64,000 bases of DNA from Fusarium oxysporum f. sp. lycopersici 4287 (lineage: Eukaryota > Ascomycota > Sordariomycetes > Hypocreales > Nectriaceae), in NCBI RefSeq assembly GCF_000149955.1, contig NC_030995.1, positions 620,001 through 684,000 of the forward strand, in the 5' to 3' direction. Positions 11,501 through 21,595 of the stretch are shown here, piece after piece. The translations under genes were made by a program, and so were the position numbers. The notes under the pieces were generated by a model. It saw only the letters and a program-made list of their open reading frames with translations, was not told the DNA's origin and made no database searches. Numbering within the stretch: position 1 is the first letter of the stretch; the number at the start of each line of letters is the position of its first letter.

Positions 11501-14500
11501 TCCACTACTCCGCACTCTCACTCACTCTCAGGCTTTACCCCAGCATCTACCACTGCCACCCGGAGAACATGACCTTTTTAGGGTTGGGGCATTTCCTCTC
11601 CTCATGCCATTTGGCTAAATCTGACTTTTCCTGACTCTTGGCTCTTCAGCCTTTTTTTTCTCTCCATGACTCCCCCCCCCCCAATTCGTAAGAGCTGCCC
11701 CCAAGATACAAAGAACGAGAGCGTATCGCACCATCTCTTTGCTTCACACCACCAATTCGCCAACCTATCACTGGCTAACATTCCCCTGATGAGATGCCTG
11801 CATAACCACGTTTCATAGCCCCCCTCCATCTTCAAACTTTTTTTCGTGCTATCTTTGCTTTGTGAGGTCAGATCATTCCGCACTATTCGCCATTGGCTGT
11901 TCCGCACATCGTCACATACCACATGCTATTTGACGTCGTTATCAACAGGCTTCTCGTTTTATGCGTTGAGTTCTTGGCGGAATGTCTTCGATCCTTCTTT
12001 TACTTGTTCTGTTTGTGATACGTTTGCATCTTCGGACAGCCGGATGGCGTACAACCTCCATGCAGCATCACAGCCACGTCGCTTGATCTTGTTGCATCGT
12101 TTCGTTGGGGTTCAACATCAAGGATGATCTTATGCATCGTTCATCATATGCGCCCGTAGTCGTCAGCGCTATCTATGCCCACGTTTTTGGCATGTGGTAT
12201 CTGCAGATTACGAACGTGAGTGTGCCATTCCGTCCTGTTGGGTTCGTATCAACCTCTACTTGACAGTCACGATGGTGTTTATCGAACGATATCGCCAATA
12301 CCCTATACCAAACCCCAACTCTTGGCTTTCCTCGTAATCCGAGCTATCCGTATGGCTTAGCCAAGACAATAAACTTGGAATCTCGACCTCTACCCTAGCC
12401 TGCCTAGTAATCTAGATTTCGGGAGCGGGGATAATAGCACGGAGAATTTCTCCTCACTCAGTAATCTCAGTCTTGTTGCAAAATTTGCTTTGTAGCCTTT
12501 GCTCTCTCGTTGCGCCGGCATTCCCGGGCTTGTTGCCGACTCTCATCGGGACCGAGTCCTGTACGTTACACACCACTTCGGGCATCAATGTCCAGACTCA
12601 AAGCTCCTCCTCCTCCTCAAACTTCCCCACGTTTGTCGTCTCATTACCCCAGTTTCAGCTGGGATCATGGTTGCCTTGTATTAGTGCAAGCCCTGCGCGG
12701 CTAAACTTGTCCTTTTGTTTGTTGCTAGTCTATGGCTTCATAGTGCCTAGCTATATCGTAAATGATAGACTTGATCATCGCGGTTGCTCGGATTTATTCG
12801 GCTCTCAGATCATTTCACTACACCATCATGGTTCTGATCTACTGCTCGGTGAAGCTCCGAAGATCAATGAGAGATATTATCGTGAAGGACGTTGACTTCC
12901 GATGGCTTAAGCCATCAATGAAACGACGTTGAACTTCAAGAATGATTGTCTCTTGTTTTGGTTGGATATCTCTCTCGGCTGGCGCGGTGAACCAACAACC
13001 CCAGGTTGTCTTGTTGGGGAATCTGGGGAAGTCTGGGGAACGCTTGGACTGTATGGCAAGATCCAGCTCGTAGATCACTTCGAATACCCCTTTACTGATC
13101 ATCACTGTGCATAACCAAGGGCCGAGGCCGAGGCCGAGGTGCTCGCTGGCTATTCGGCTCAGATGTTTCTACCGAGAATCCAGCACAAGAAGCCACAATC
13201 GGTCGATTTATTGGATCATGGAGGCAAACGAATCTCCTATTTCGAGTTTCAAAACAAGTTTTGGAGTATGGCTGAGCCTTTCACACCACCTGTCTCGGTC
13301 TGGACCTGAAATCCTGGCGGTCTCGCCTCCAGTAAAGCCTTGAACGGTGCTTACAGATGACCACCAGTTCCAATTCTGCTTTCATAATGCCGTTATTGGA
13401 ACTGAATATTCAGCTTGGATGTTTGTATCCAGTTCAAGGCAGAAAGTGGCAAAACGTCTTTGATTCACTTCGGCTGATCTTGCCTTGCATGAAGTGGAAG
13501 AATCAAGGCAGTATGACAAGAAGCTGAAAACCCGAAGTGAGCCATAGCGATGATTGTCTATGAGCTCATGGAGCATTTTGGAGGCTCTCATCTGTCTAAT
13601 CATAGCCCGGGTGATCTAACGAGTGATTCAGACAGATAGACAGTCACGAGGGTCTGCATTGAGTGTTTGCCACCATCGGTCATCTGGCGATGAAATCTAC
13701 CCAGCACCAGGACCATTTGATAAGTGAGTCTAAAGAAGGCGTTATTAAAAGGCTCGATAAATTTCAAGTCTCATATTAGAGCTAGTAAGAGGAAGAGTGC
13801 TTGCCTTTATATCGTTGCGGCTGAGTGTTGTGTGTTGCTTTTCGGGTGACCGGAGATCTGGGACCGAGGATATTGTCAAGACTACGGGCTGAAGGAATCC
13901 CCGAAACTCATATTACTACCCATCTACCTCGATACCTTTGACTGGATTCCTCTCTGTTCTTGATGGCTTTTGGAATGCTCTTTTGCTGGGATTCTATTGT
14001 TCTTCTTCATAGCTGGAACTCGGCATTTTATCGAAGGTTATGAATACCTACCTCAATACCTAGTCACTCCCGAAAATTCGTGCCTTCCAAACATCGCTAT
14101 TGTTGCTGGCTTCGAGATCACCTTCGTCATCTTGGCGACTGAGCGTCTCATCCATGTCCTGGCTCGACTGAGATAATGGACAATAGCTGGTGCAATGTAT
14201 CTGTTTGAGGTGGCAAGGATAGTCTTGGTGAAGCTTTCTTCCTGATATTTGCTGGGGATCGCGAATTATCGTTGGTGGCTCTTGGAGCCTTTCCTTCCTT
14301 GATATCCTAATCTTGAAGATGAGACCCTTATCGGCGTGGGGGATCTTCGTCGCCCGCTCGCTTCCGTTTGCGAATCCGCGACATCTCAGCCCGCACCTCG
14401 ATGGATACCTAGAGATCGTGGGGAGGAGTTCACAATTGCTCTAGGGCGGCTTCCAGGAGGGTGATGGATGCTTTCCGTGGCCTGATTCCCCAGAGAGAAG

Positions 14501-14930
14501 CTTCAAGGCATTAACATCACCGCTCGCGATAGACAGGTGGACTGGAATGAAGCTTTGAGAAGATGAATTGTGTTGGTTCTGCCTCTGAGTGTGGGAGACC
14601 TGACCCTGCTGGTCTCTGCCTTGACCCCTGTGTAAATGCCATCTCCTGTGAGCAGCTGTTTCGTCCACCTGTGATATTCCTACCTACCCTGGAGCTACCT
14701 AGACACGTGATATATCGGTCACGATCTCGACCACGATCTCACCTGTTAGCAGGTGAGGCTCTTACCTTGGTCAGCTGGATACCGAAGGGTCCTTATCTCC
14801 CAGTATGGAGTAATAATTCAAGCGGGGGTCAGGATGGATCACGTGCGCTTGTCACTGACCATTGCATTGAAGATAAGAGATAAGCAACCAAGATCTGGGC
14901 ACCGACAGTACCCAAGACGGAGGTGGTGAC

Positions 14931-14940
14931 ATAAATATAT
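14931..14940 (+). promoter_or_regulatory. Possible TATA-like element upstream of ARG1
   Basis: ATAAATATAT about 260 bp upstream of the ARG1 ATG. It is the clearest AT box in that promoter. No perfect TGACTC Gcn4/CPC1 site was seen close by. Confidence 0.2.
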
Positions 14941-15201
14941 TGATCAGTACCTCCTTCCACTATTACCATTTATTTCTGTCAACCTCATTTCGTGTGCGGA
15001 TTAATTTGTGACCCAACAGAAGAGGGCATTGCCCCACCAAGCATTGCGGGGTGATTCGCTTTGGCCGTCTTCGGAGCTGCATCCAAAAAACTTCGACAGC
15101 TGGACACTCGCGCGATAACAACATTTTATCGAGATATATCTATCAGTCACTGCCAACATTAACGTCTTGTGTTGTCCAAGAAACTTCGAACGAAATTCAT
15201 C

Positions 15202-17948
15202 ATGGCTCCCGAACGTGTTTGCCTGTAAGTCATTTGCCACTCAATTGGTTCGAGCAAGATAACTGACCCTTGTCCAGTGCCTACTCTGGCGGTAAGTTGA
15301 GAGCTCCAGAAGCAATATCATCAACATCAACATCAGATATTCTGACCAATTGACAGGCCTGGATACTTCCACTATTCTTAAGTACTGCGCCCCCCATGTT
15401 TTGCTTTCTGACGGATTGCGGCGAGAAGACTACGACGTTGTCAAGTCTTCGAGCTCGATGTGGAGACGACAATCATCGTAGATGTGGGATTGTTTAACAA
15501 GAGTTGACCAATGACTCTTAGGTGGCTCGTCCTTCAAGGCTATGAGGTCGTGTGTTTCCTTGGCGACTGCGGCCAGGAGGAAGACTTCGATGCCGTCAAG
15601 GCCAAGGCGCTGAAGCTCGGTGCTGAGAAGATGATCATCGAGAACGTCCAGCAGGAGCTGATTGACGACTTGGTGTGGCCCGCCATCCAGTGTAAGTCTT
15701 TACAGGCTGTTCATGGTACTGTAGCGGGCTTACTAACAGAATCCGCCAGGCAACGCTATCTATGAAGGACAATGTAAGATGGTTCACCTCGGACGCTCTT
15801 CGATGACATCACTAATGCCCTGAAGACCTTCTCGGCACAAGTCTAGCCCGGCCGGTATTGGCCAGGGCAATGGTGCAAGTTGCGAAGGATAACAACTGCA
15901 CGATCCTCAGCCATGGATGTAAGTTGTCGTGGTTTTACTGGTCTCATTACTGTTCGATCCAGTCACTAACACGTAACTCTAACCCTAGGTACCGGTAAGG
16001 GCAACGAGTAAGTCTTGATCATGATCCCGATAAATATTTTGTCGCTCTCTGTTGCTCTTGCACCGTACTAACTTTCTTCTAGCCAAGTCCGCTTCGAGCT
16101 GGCGTGGAAGGCATGTGACCCTAAGATGAAGGTTCTGGCCCCCTGGCGCATCCCTGCGTTCTTCAACCGATTCCAGTAAGCCTCCTATTGTATTCACTAC
16201 TGCATATTTGAGCTAATTATTCTGCAGGGGACGTGCGGATCTTCTTAAGTTCGCCGAGGAGCAGAAAATCCCCGTCAGCTCCACTCCCAAGGCCCCATGG
16301 TCTATGGACGATAACATCATCGTATGTATGAAAGGTCCCACTGCTTCTTCGTAATACTAACTATCGATCCGATAGCACTGCTCATACGAGGCCGGTGTAA
16401 GTCCTACTACGGGAACACCTCTCTTTGCGCCCTGTTGACACTGAACCTGCTAGATTCTCGAGCAAACCGATAAGGAGCCCCCGAAGGACATGTGGAAGCG
16501 CACAGTTGGTGAGGCGACTCAGCCTACAAACTTGTAAATTTTACGCTAATGCCTCTCCGAAGATCCCCTGGACGCTCCCGATAAGCCTACTCGCTTCACC
16601 GTCCACTTTGCTGAGGGTGTTCCCGTTAAGCTTGAAGTTGATGGCAAGACCGTTACTGGCTCCTTGGAGATCTTTAAGGAGGCCAACGAGTTGGGTCGTG
16701 CCAACGGTAGGACCGCGAACCGAAGGGCTTTCAAGCGAGTACTGACGCAGTGCCAGGTATTGGACGTGAGGATATCGTCGAGTCGAGGTTCATCGGTAAG
16801 TCTACTTTCAGGGAACTTTCACATCAGCACGCGATTGCTAATTTTTTTCATTTCAGGATTAAAATCTCGTGGTTGCTACGGTCAGTCTCGACCATTTCCT
16901 TGCTTTTTTAATGATTTGTTGTTGTTGGAGACGTCTTTGAGGTTGCGGATGCATCGTCGATGTTTTGGCGGCCGGCGACGTAGATCATGGCCCCTTCGCA
17001 GGCGACACCTGTTCCGCTCTCCCCCATGCACTTTGACAGGATACTCTAACATTGTATACAGATACCCCCGGCTTGACTATTTTGCGCAAGCTGCATCAAA
17101 ACCTTGAGGTAAATTGTCACGTCTTTGAGCATTGGATTGGCTCATGCTGCGGTGTTTGATATCCCTTGATGCGATTCCAGAGTCGTCTCTTGGGCCGAAA
17201 GTATCTTGCCGTTTAGAAGCGGAGCTGCCTCAAGAGCCCTCGAAAGCCTTAAGGGCTCAGGCTACTGGCCAAAGCAGCTGGACCTCAGCCCCCGAGGCCC
17301 ATAGCTTCTGCAGTCCGGCCTTCATGTGGCAGTCCTGACCAGCGCCCTGGGCTTGTGCCGTTGCTCATTGCAATACAATACCAATCCAGGGAGTCAAGAG
17401 TCACCTGAGCATGAGCCAATCCAAACACTCTCTATCTTGAATAAGTTTAGGACTCCAGCTAACGATTGCTCAGGGTCTCGTGATGGATAGCAAGGTGCGC
17501 ATCATTCGCGACCGTCTCTCGGATGACTGGGCGCAATGTATCTACAACGCACGTAGCCCCTTCCCTTCAAGCCCTGTCGGATTAGACATTGCTGACATCT
17601 TTTTAGGGAATGTACTTTACGCCTGAACGCGAGTTCGTTCAGCAGGCGATCTCTTTCAGCCAGAAGCAGGTTGATGGCAAGGTCGAAGCTCTTGCTTACA
17701 AGGGCAACGTTATCATCGTTGGCCGCTCCAGCGAGACATCCAATCTCTACAGCGAAGAAGAGAGTAGCATGGTAAGTACCTGAAGAGGACCACTTCGGAT
17801 CAAAACTAACATGAGAATGCAGGACACTCTTGACATGGATTGGAGTGTCGAAGACACAACTGGGTTTATCAACGTGAATGCTATCCGCATCGCCAAGTAT
17901 GGCGAGCGCAAGATCAGGGATGGCGAGCCCCTTTCCAAGCGTAAGTAG
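15202..17948 (+). CDS. ARG1: Argininosuccinate synthase, 18 exons
   Basis: Exons: 15202-15224, 15278-15291, 15357-15381, 15522-15691, 15750-15773, 15826-15918, 15989-16007, 16083-16175, 16228-16321, 16376-16396, 16454-16508, 16563-16706, 16757-16795, 16857-16880, 17062-17108, 17474-17548, 17607-17771, 17823-17948. They sum to 1251 nt, exactly 417 codons (416 aa), the usual length. The enzyme joins citrulline and aspartate with ATP in arginine synthesis. The ATP-pyrophosphatase loop SGGLDTS is built across exons 2 and 3. [23 protein letters not shown] and LKSRGCYDTPGL are also present. Six exons are 14-25 nt. The intron at 17549-17606 starts GC rather than GT; the nearby GT alternatives at 17538 and 17553 destroy the frame. 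The open frame through all junctions argues for a functional gene. Confidence 0.93.
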
Positions 17949-18451
17949 ACAGACTTGGGATGCTGGCCTTCCAGCGCTGCAGAAGCTTCTGGTAGACAGA
18001 GGAAGATCGGCGAGAATGGAATGGTTTATGTTGTGCTTGGACATCACGAGTACGAGAAACAATAAAAAAAAAGCTCTTGTGTAATACCTTCTTCACTTCT
18101 CAGTGAGATCAATTACCGTGCGACTGTCCGTTGAAGAGAATAACTCCTGCAAAGTTGGAAATCACATGCCTGCAGTTGGGCTGTCATTTTCTTTTGGACA
18201 TGCGACCGATGTTCTCACCTGTCCACGATTGGGATATCACAAAGACTTCACTTCAATTGTTGCCTCAACATAATCTGGATGGACGTTGACTAACATGACC
18301 ATTGCCCCTCTCGGGGTTTACGGAGTTTACCCACAACGACGTAATCTCACCTCCATGTCGAATGCTTTCCCAACTTCTCATCGCATTTCACCCTAAATAA
18401 GCGATCGAAACGAATCCTATATACATTCAACTGTGATGTTCTCACGTGACG
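17949..18451. other. Intergenic region, ARG1 terminator and next promoter
   Basis: About 500 bp between two same-strand genes. An A-rich stretch (AATAAAAAAAAAGC near 18060) could serve ARG1 polyadenylation. No gene was seen. Confidence 0.5.
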
Positions 18452-20037
18452 ATGAAGTTCCAGTTCATCGACAATGACTCTACCCAGAAGCCTGGTGCCC
18501 GCAAGGCGATACGAAGTCATGTTATGAAGGGCAAGAATCTTGGTCGTACAATACAAGGTCGTGGGAAGAGGCATGCTGCACCTCAATTGAATGACTTGTA
18601 CAAGGGTCTAGACCAATCGAAGAAAGATTTTGCCAAGAGCCTCGGCGGTGCTGTCGATAACGATGGCAATGCCTTATTGTTCCCAGAAATCGCAGACTCA
18701 GACACAGACAGAGACACAGACACAGACACTACATACTCTATCAACAATCCATACTCGGGGAAAGAGTATACGTACTTCTCATTCCCGGTTCAGTTCACTC
18801 CGTCCATGCGATACTATGTCTACGAATGTCAGTTTATCTTGGCTTAGCTCCACAACAACAGCTCACTAACCACCTTCAGTCCATACTGCGATCTGCAACA
18901 TCATATATCCGTACGCCTTCTGTAGACCTACAGATGAGATTGGCTCACCATGGTTCAGGTACATGGTAGCAGACCAAGCTTGTAACTTTCTCGTCATCCC
19001 CTATCGCGAGACTACCACTAACCTTAGCTCCAGGCCTGCACTGTCTTCTCGCCATGGCAGCGACGTATCTCAACGTCCTACGGGACATCCCAACCCCCAG
19101 TCTCGAAAGCATCGAAGCAACTCGTCACTTCTCCCAAGCCCTTCGTCTCATGAACCCTCGACTCTCTCAGCCAGCCTCTGCTCAGAAAGACTCCAACATT
19201 GCTATAATAATCTCACTCGCAATCCACTCAAACATAACTCAAAATCTCACCGCCAGCACCATGCATCTTCAAGGCCTTGAGAACCTCCTCACTTTCCGGC
19301 CCGGCGGCATCTCCGACATACGCGAGTGCAACCGCGCACTACTCCACAAGATCTGCCGCACCGACATCGAACTCGCGGTTGCGCAGGGCACACGCACACG
19401 CTTCGGTAACGCGGGACTCACAGCAGCAGCGGCAGGGCCGATATCTGCTCGGAATCCCCCATATCCGTTGAACCAGATGAGTGAGTTGTTGCGGCAGATC
19501 ACACGTGAACTGCTGGCGCTGTGCCGAAGACCCGGGAAGGCAAAGATGTCGGGTCTGCAGTACCAGGATGTGCTTATCTCGATGTGGCAGAGACTGGTCG
19601 ACTTTGCACCGCTGAGTGGCGCGAGGCCACAAGATCTGATGGATGATGTGTGGCAGCTGGCCTTGTTAGTGTTCTTGGTTACCGTCACATGGTCTGCAAG
19701 TTATCTTAAGAGTGTACACTGTAAGCTCTTGCACAAGCTGCTTAGGGAGCATATTAAGAACCGTGCACTACTGGCGAAGGGAGAAGAGTATCGGCCTTTG
19801 TGGCTTTGGATAGTGTTTGTGTATGGGCTTTCGTTGACGAATGGGGATTGCGGTACACTTGTCTTGGATGAGATTCGCGAGGCCTCAAACCTATTGGAGA
19901 CAAGGAACTGGGAGGAGGTGAGGGCTAAAGTGAAGCCGTTTCCGTGGATCGGTATTGTCCATAATGTTCCTGGAAGGGCTTTATGGGAAGCAGCTGTGGT
20001 CACTGTTCCGCCTCAACCTTTTACTGTGATAGACTAG
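18452..20037 (+). CDS. Fungal transcription-factor-like protein without Zn2Cys6 cluster
   Basis: Three exons (18452-18827, 18880-18981, 19034-20037) give 493 residues. The start is the ATG at 18452, in MKFQFID; an in-frame GTG lies just before it. The N-terminus has FQFIDND and RSHVMKGKNLGR, a basic motif I associate with ascomycete proteins annotated as fungal-specific transcription-factor-related. No cysteine cluster is present. The middle and C-terminus (GSPWFRYMVADQACLHCLL onwards, then helical segments rich in Leu) resemble the fungal transcription-factor regulatory domain. Codons 82-93 are a hexanucleotide repeat (18695-18730) coding Asp-Thr/Ser/Arg pairs. Target genes are unknown. Confidence 0.75.
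18695..18730 (+). repeat. Coding hexanucleotide microsatellite (GACACA-type, six units)
   Basis: Units gactca, gacaca, gacaga, gacaca, gacaca, gacact run in frame and code alternating Asp with Ser, Thr, Arg, Thr, Thr, Thr. Length changes here would keep the reading frame. Confidence 0.9.
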
Positions 20038-20323
20038 ACATTAGCCTAGGTAAATAGAAAGGGCTGGGGATGATCGAGCCTCGCATTGATAGTTGTTGCC
20101 CCAAGCCTCAAAGACGTCCAAGACGCCTGGCCGCGTTTCATGTACCATTTCAACGAGGAAACGAGATGCTAACTCACCCTAACATGAATCTCAAAGTAAT
20201 GTGATTGGCCTGATATGTGCGAAGGGTTTGGAGTTGCTATGGTGTCTCAAACGACTTGGAAGCACCGTAGCCACCTTAGACGTAGTCATCTACTATTTAT
20301 CATCATCCCAACAATTACTACAC

Positions 20324-20737
20324 TTACCACTGATTAACATATATCTTCGCCATCCGCTCTCCATCCCAGAAGTATGTTGCTCGCGTCCAGGGTTCGTATA
20401 TCGGCTTGAGAGATGACTCGATCAGCAAGCCATGTTGATCGATATCGCGCATGAATATGTCTTCCAGTGTCAGATATCCCGTCGCATCGCGCGAAACGAC
20501 CCAAAGGAACTGGCAAACTCGAGTGTTATCCCCACGAGATATGCCACCATCAAGGACCTCTCTTTCACGAAGCTCCCTATCGACGCCATGCATAAGCTCG
20601 CGATATTTGCCGAAAACGAAATGGAAAACAGATTGAAACGAGCGCAAGCACCATCGTGGCTCCTTATACCCATCAAGGATCGAAGGAGTAGTAACTGTTT
20701 TGCGGTCGCGGAAATGTGGCAGACTCATTAGAATCAC
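20324..20737 (-). CDS. Hypothetical protein, 137 aa
   Basis: A single-exon ORF starting MILMSLPHFRDRK and ending AKIYVNQW. The composition looks protein-like (evenly spread aromatics, few low-complexity runs, segments such as FLWVVSRDATGYLTLEDIF), unlike most random ORFs nearby. I do not recognise a family. No signal peptide or membrane segment. It lies between two plus-strand genes and next to an AT-rich patch, so it could be a young gene, a remnant of a larger gene, or chance. Confidence 0.35.
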   Translation of the reverse strand: MILMSLPHFRDRKTVTTPSILDGYKEPRWCLRSFQSVFHFVFGKYRELMHGVDRELREREVLDGGISRGDNTRVCQFLWVVSRDATGYLTLEDIFMRDIDQHGLLIESSLKPIYEPWTRATYFWDGERMAKIYVNQW

Positions 20738-21595
20738 GGTAGGTATTTATACTCAAATGTAAGAGAGGTTTGTCACCTTCCAGGAATCTTAATATCTGAA
20801 TAGCTAGGCTTCCATTTGACATCGTGCTTAGCGACAGACTTTAAGTTACCTGGCTGGAAAACTCTGTGAACCTCACGTATTGACTCGGAGCCTGAAGATG
20901 CCTTCATTCTTGAATGCATGCATTTGGTCGAGGTTTTTTAAACTGAGAAAAACCATAAAAGATAACCTAAAGAAATATGGGAGTCCTTTTTTCTTCTTTT
21001 ATAAGATTACTTACTTTAATGCTTAATAAATATTTCTCTTACTTGATATTAATATTTTAAAATTCCTAAGGTCTTCCTAGCATCTTCACAACGCAGGGCC
21101 CTAAAAATTCCCGAGAGTCTGGATTCGGGATGGCCCGTTACAACAAAACATGTGAGATCGGCAGTTGAAGCTGGAGCTAGCATTTGAGAGGCAGAAGTCT
21201 TACTTCCCATGTACCTAAAATTTGACAACTTCGAGAGCGTATTCATCAGCAAAACCCGTTCTGCAGTCCAGGGTTCCGTCTAAACAGCCCACTAGGCATT
21301 CAATAGCTCGCTAGACCAACCCAATCTAGACCCATCATCCTCTCTAAATAGGAAACCCCATCAGAGCTATTGATTCAAAGCTGAGAACTATCGAACAATT
21401 CCACGCGATAAACCTAGACCAAGACCGCGGAAATTTCCCATCATGTCAGGAGAACGGTCGGGCAGCGGGAGGTGGACGCCTTCGCAACTGTTATATATTC
21501 TTAGTTCGCTCTTATTCTCAAGTGGCGTAGGTGATTGATAACCTTCTTTCGCTCAGTCACTCGTTTTAGCCTTTCGGCTTATTCGTTCGTTCAAG
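20738..21595. other. Intergenic region with an AT-rich patch
   Basis: About 20930-21065 is strongly AT-rich with T and A runs, which is compatible with an old repeat degraded by RIP-like mutation. The remainder is the promoter of the PAN protein. No gene was seen. Confidence 0.5.
21492..21498 (+). promoter_or_regulatory. Possible TATA box of the PAN-domain protein
   Basis: TATATAT about 100 bp upstream of the ATG at 21596, followed by a pyrimidine-rich leader. Motif and spacing are the only support. Confidence 0.35.

Larger units (their letters stand above)
8413..15201. other. 6.8-kb gene-free region between divergent permease and ARG1
   Basis: I find no spliced or single-exon gene with family features. 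It holds permease and ARG1 promoter DNA, a CT-rich belt about 11.4-11.9 kb with an 11-C run at 11672-11682, a short GGCCGA tandem near 13120, and many short unrelated ORFs (the longest is 190 aa at 8996-9568, minus). No tRNA-like B box was noticed. A non-coding RNA or a poorly conserved small gene cannot be excluded. Confidence 0.6.

Noticed and set aside
12473..12895. 140-codon plus-strand ORF with hydrophobic stretches
   Set aside because: Poly-Ser run and no recognisable domain; three overlapping frames are equally open.
17538..17554. Canonical GT donors in ARG1 as alternatives to the GC donor
   Set aside because: Both shift the frame before GMYFTPE, which must follow IYN; the GC donor keeps it.
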